Assembly: GCF_000828715.1 (NCBI RefSeq)
Contig: NZ_AP014583.1
Coordinates: 1,920,001 to 1,984,000, forward strand
Origin: Winogradskyella sp. PG-2
GTDB taxonomy: Bacteria > Bacteroidota > Bacteroidia > Flavobacteriales > Flavobacteriaceae
Direction: 5' to 3'
DNA: 64,000 nt
Every line of letters begins with the position of its first letter. Within the stretch, counting starts at the first letter, position 1. The position numbers were made by a program, and so were the translations under genes. Under the pieces are notes generated by a model. It made no database searches. It had not been told where the DNA came from and saw only the letters and a list, made by a program, of their open reading frames with translations. Positions 63,201-64,000 of this stretch are shown piece after piece.

Positions 63201-64000
63201 TTAAAATTTTGCTTTGATTGATTTAATTATGTTATCAGTTCTATTTTCATTTTTCGATTTTGATAGTTTGTAAAACCAATCTGGGACTTTTTCAGGTACT
63301 GTTCTTTCTGTGTATATAATATCCTGAATTTGTCTTAGAGTACTATCAGTTGGCATTTCTTGATTTTCAGAGTGATTGTTTAGAATTTCATCTATTTGAC
63401 TAAGTGTTTCATTTTTTGACTTAATATGATTTTTTAGAGAAAGACTGTTTTGAACACCATAGATTAGAAAAGAAAGTGAAGGCGCAATGAGCAAAAGAAT
63501 ATCATAGAAACCAATGTTTTTAGCAACAAAAAAGCCAATAAAAATTCCGTAATATGCTACTAAAAGAATTATCAAAAAAGTTACATACCTCTTTCTTAGT
63601 TTTAATTCCCAAGAAAAGTTAATTCTCTGACAAAGAATTACAGCAATGGATTTAGGTAGTGAAGAATCAACTTCTAAAGAATACCAATTTGATAAATCAT
63701 TTCCGTCATATTCTTTTGCAAGGTCAATGCAAGTATCAGTATTTACCTTGTTTTTACAAAGTATTTGATTCCAAGGGATTTCAAAGAGTTCTGTGTCAAA
63801 TTGTTCTTGGATTTTTGCTCCTTGTTCAGTTTTTTTCTTTCGATAATTTTCTGTGACTAAATAAATAATTGTCCATAAAACACCAAAAGCACCTAAGTAA
63901 TTGACAATATCACTTTTGTACATTCCAATAATTGGTAGAACAATTGCCATAAGAATACTTATCAAGTCAAATACTTGATATGTTTTGCACTGACTATAAG
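63201..64000 (-). CDS. S-4TM-family putative pore-forming effector, cut by the window edge
   Basis: The frame stays open from 63201 to the last base of the window, with upstream codons reading YSQCKTYQVFDLISILMAIV, so the real start lies beyond 64000 and the TTG at 63963-63965 is not the start. Two hydrophobic helices lie close to the visible N-terminus (ISILMAIVLPIIG and YLGAFGVLWTIIYLV), a soluble loop follows, then two more (FLIILLVAYYGIFIGFFVA and DILLLIAPSLSFLIYG) and a helical tail. This pattern and the charged YSxxK start fit the S-4TM class of predicted membrane effectors found with CD-NTases. On signal it would damage the inner membrane and abort infection. Confidence 0.78.
   Translation of the reverse strand, partial: YSQCKTYQVFDLISILMAIVLPIIGMYKSDIVNYLGAFGVLWTIIYLVTENYRKKKTEQGAKIQEQFDTELFEIPWNQILCKNKVNTDTCIDLAKEYDGNDLSNWYSLEVDSSLPKSIAVILCQRINFSWELKLRKRYVTFLIILLVAYYGIFIGFFVAKNIGFYDILLLIAPSLSFLIYGVQNSLSLKNHIKSKNETLSQIDEILNNHSENQEMPTDSTLRQIQDIIYTERTVPEKVPDWFYKLSKSKNENRTDNIIKSIKAKF

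Noticed and set aside
1..64000. CRISPR array, prophage, insertion sequence or rRNA operon
   Set aside because: No regularly spaced repeats, phage structural genes, transposase motifs or rRNA sequence were seen on either strand.

Overview
The window is AT-rich chromosomal DNA from a member of the Bacteroidota, almost certainly a flavobacterium of the family Flavobacteriaceae. The evidence is a SusC/SusD/SusE starch locus, secreted proteins with C-terminal type IX secretion tails, promoters of the Bacteroidota type (TAnnTTTG), start sites with little Shine-Dalgarno signal, and a DUF6090-type membrane protein. No rRNA, CRISPR array, prophage or complete insertion sequence was seen. The only RNA gene found is a tRNA-Leu(UAG).

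Layout. 1-6.5 kb: a BlaI-type repressor with an M56 membrane sensor (frame-interrupted), an M28 peptidase broken by an amber codon, a DoxX-like membrane protein and an M20 dipeptidase. 6.6-6.8 kb: tRNA-Leu. 7.3-31.6 kb: a large starch/maltodextrin utilisation locus in two divergent arms around a LacI-type regulator. The leftward arm carries SusC, SusD, SusE and a secreted multidomain GH13 amylase. The rightward arm carries an MFS sugar transporter, beta-phosphoglucomutase, GH65 phosphorylase, three GH13 lipoproteins, a lipoprotein esterase, a GH31 alpha-glucosidase and a small secreted protein of unknown function. Together these bind and cut starch at the surface, import and trim oligosaccharides, and phosphorolyse maltose to glucose plus glucose phosphate.

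31.7-46.4 kb: a GAF-domain protein, an HD domain fused to a Pycsar-type membrane effector domain, then a rightward run selO - DUF427 - hydrolase/OsmC fusion - egtB - egtD (redox protection and ergothioneine), followed by a very large phosphatase / kinase-like / outer-membrane-barrel fusion. 45.2-55.2 kb: a flavoprotein, DUF1697, mevalonate pathway genes (decarboxylase and kinase) with a UbiA prenyltransferase, a nitrilase, a frameshifted membrane protein, an RsuA-type pseudouridine synthase lacking the usual catalytic Asp, and a hybrid histidine kinase.

55.2-64 kb: a transglutaminase-like protein, a lone carboxypeptidase-regulatory-like domain, a bacterial GH47 alpha-mannosidase, and then an accessory stretch. 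This holds three decayed genes (DUF2200, DUF6090, AraC), an NmrA-type reductase, several long hairpin elements placed just 3' of genes, and at the right edge a CD-NTase next to an S-4TM effector (a probable CBASS anti-phage module) that runs off the window. Six genes in the window carry frame-breaking changes. Two are single-base losses in A runs and could be sequencing artefacts; the others are stop codons or a repeat-mediated deletion.
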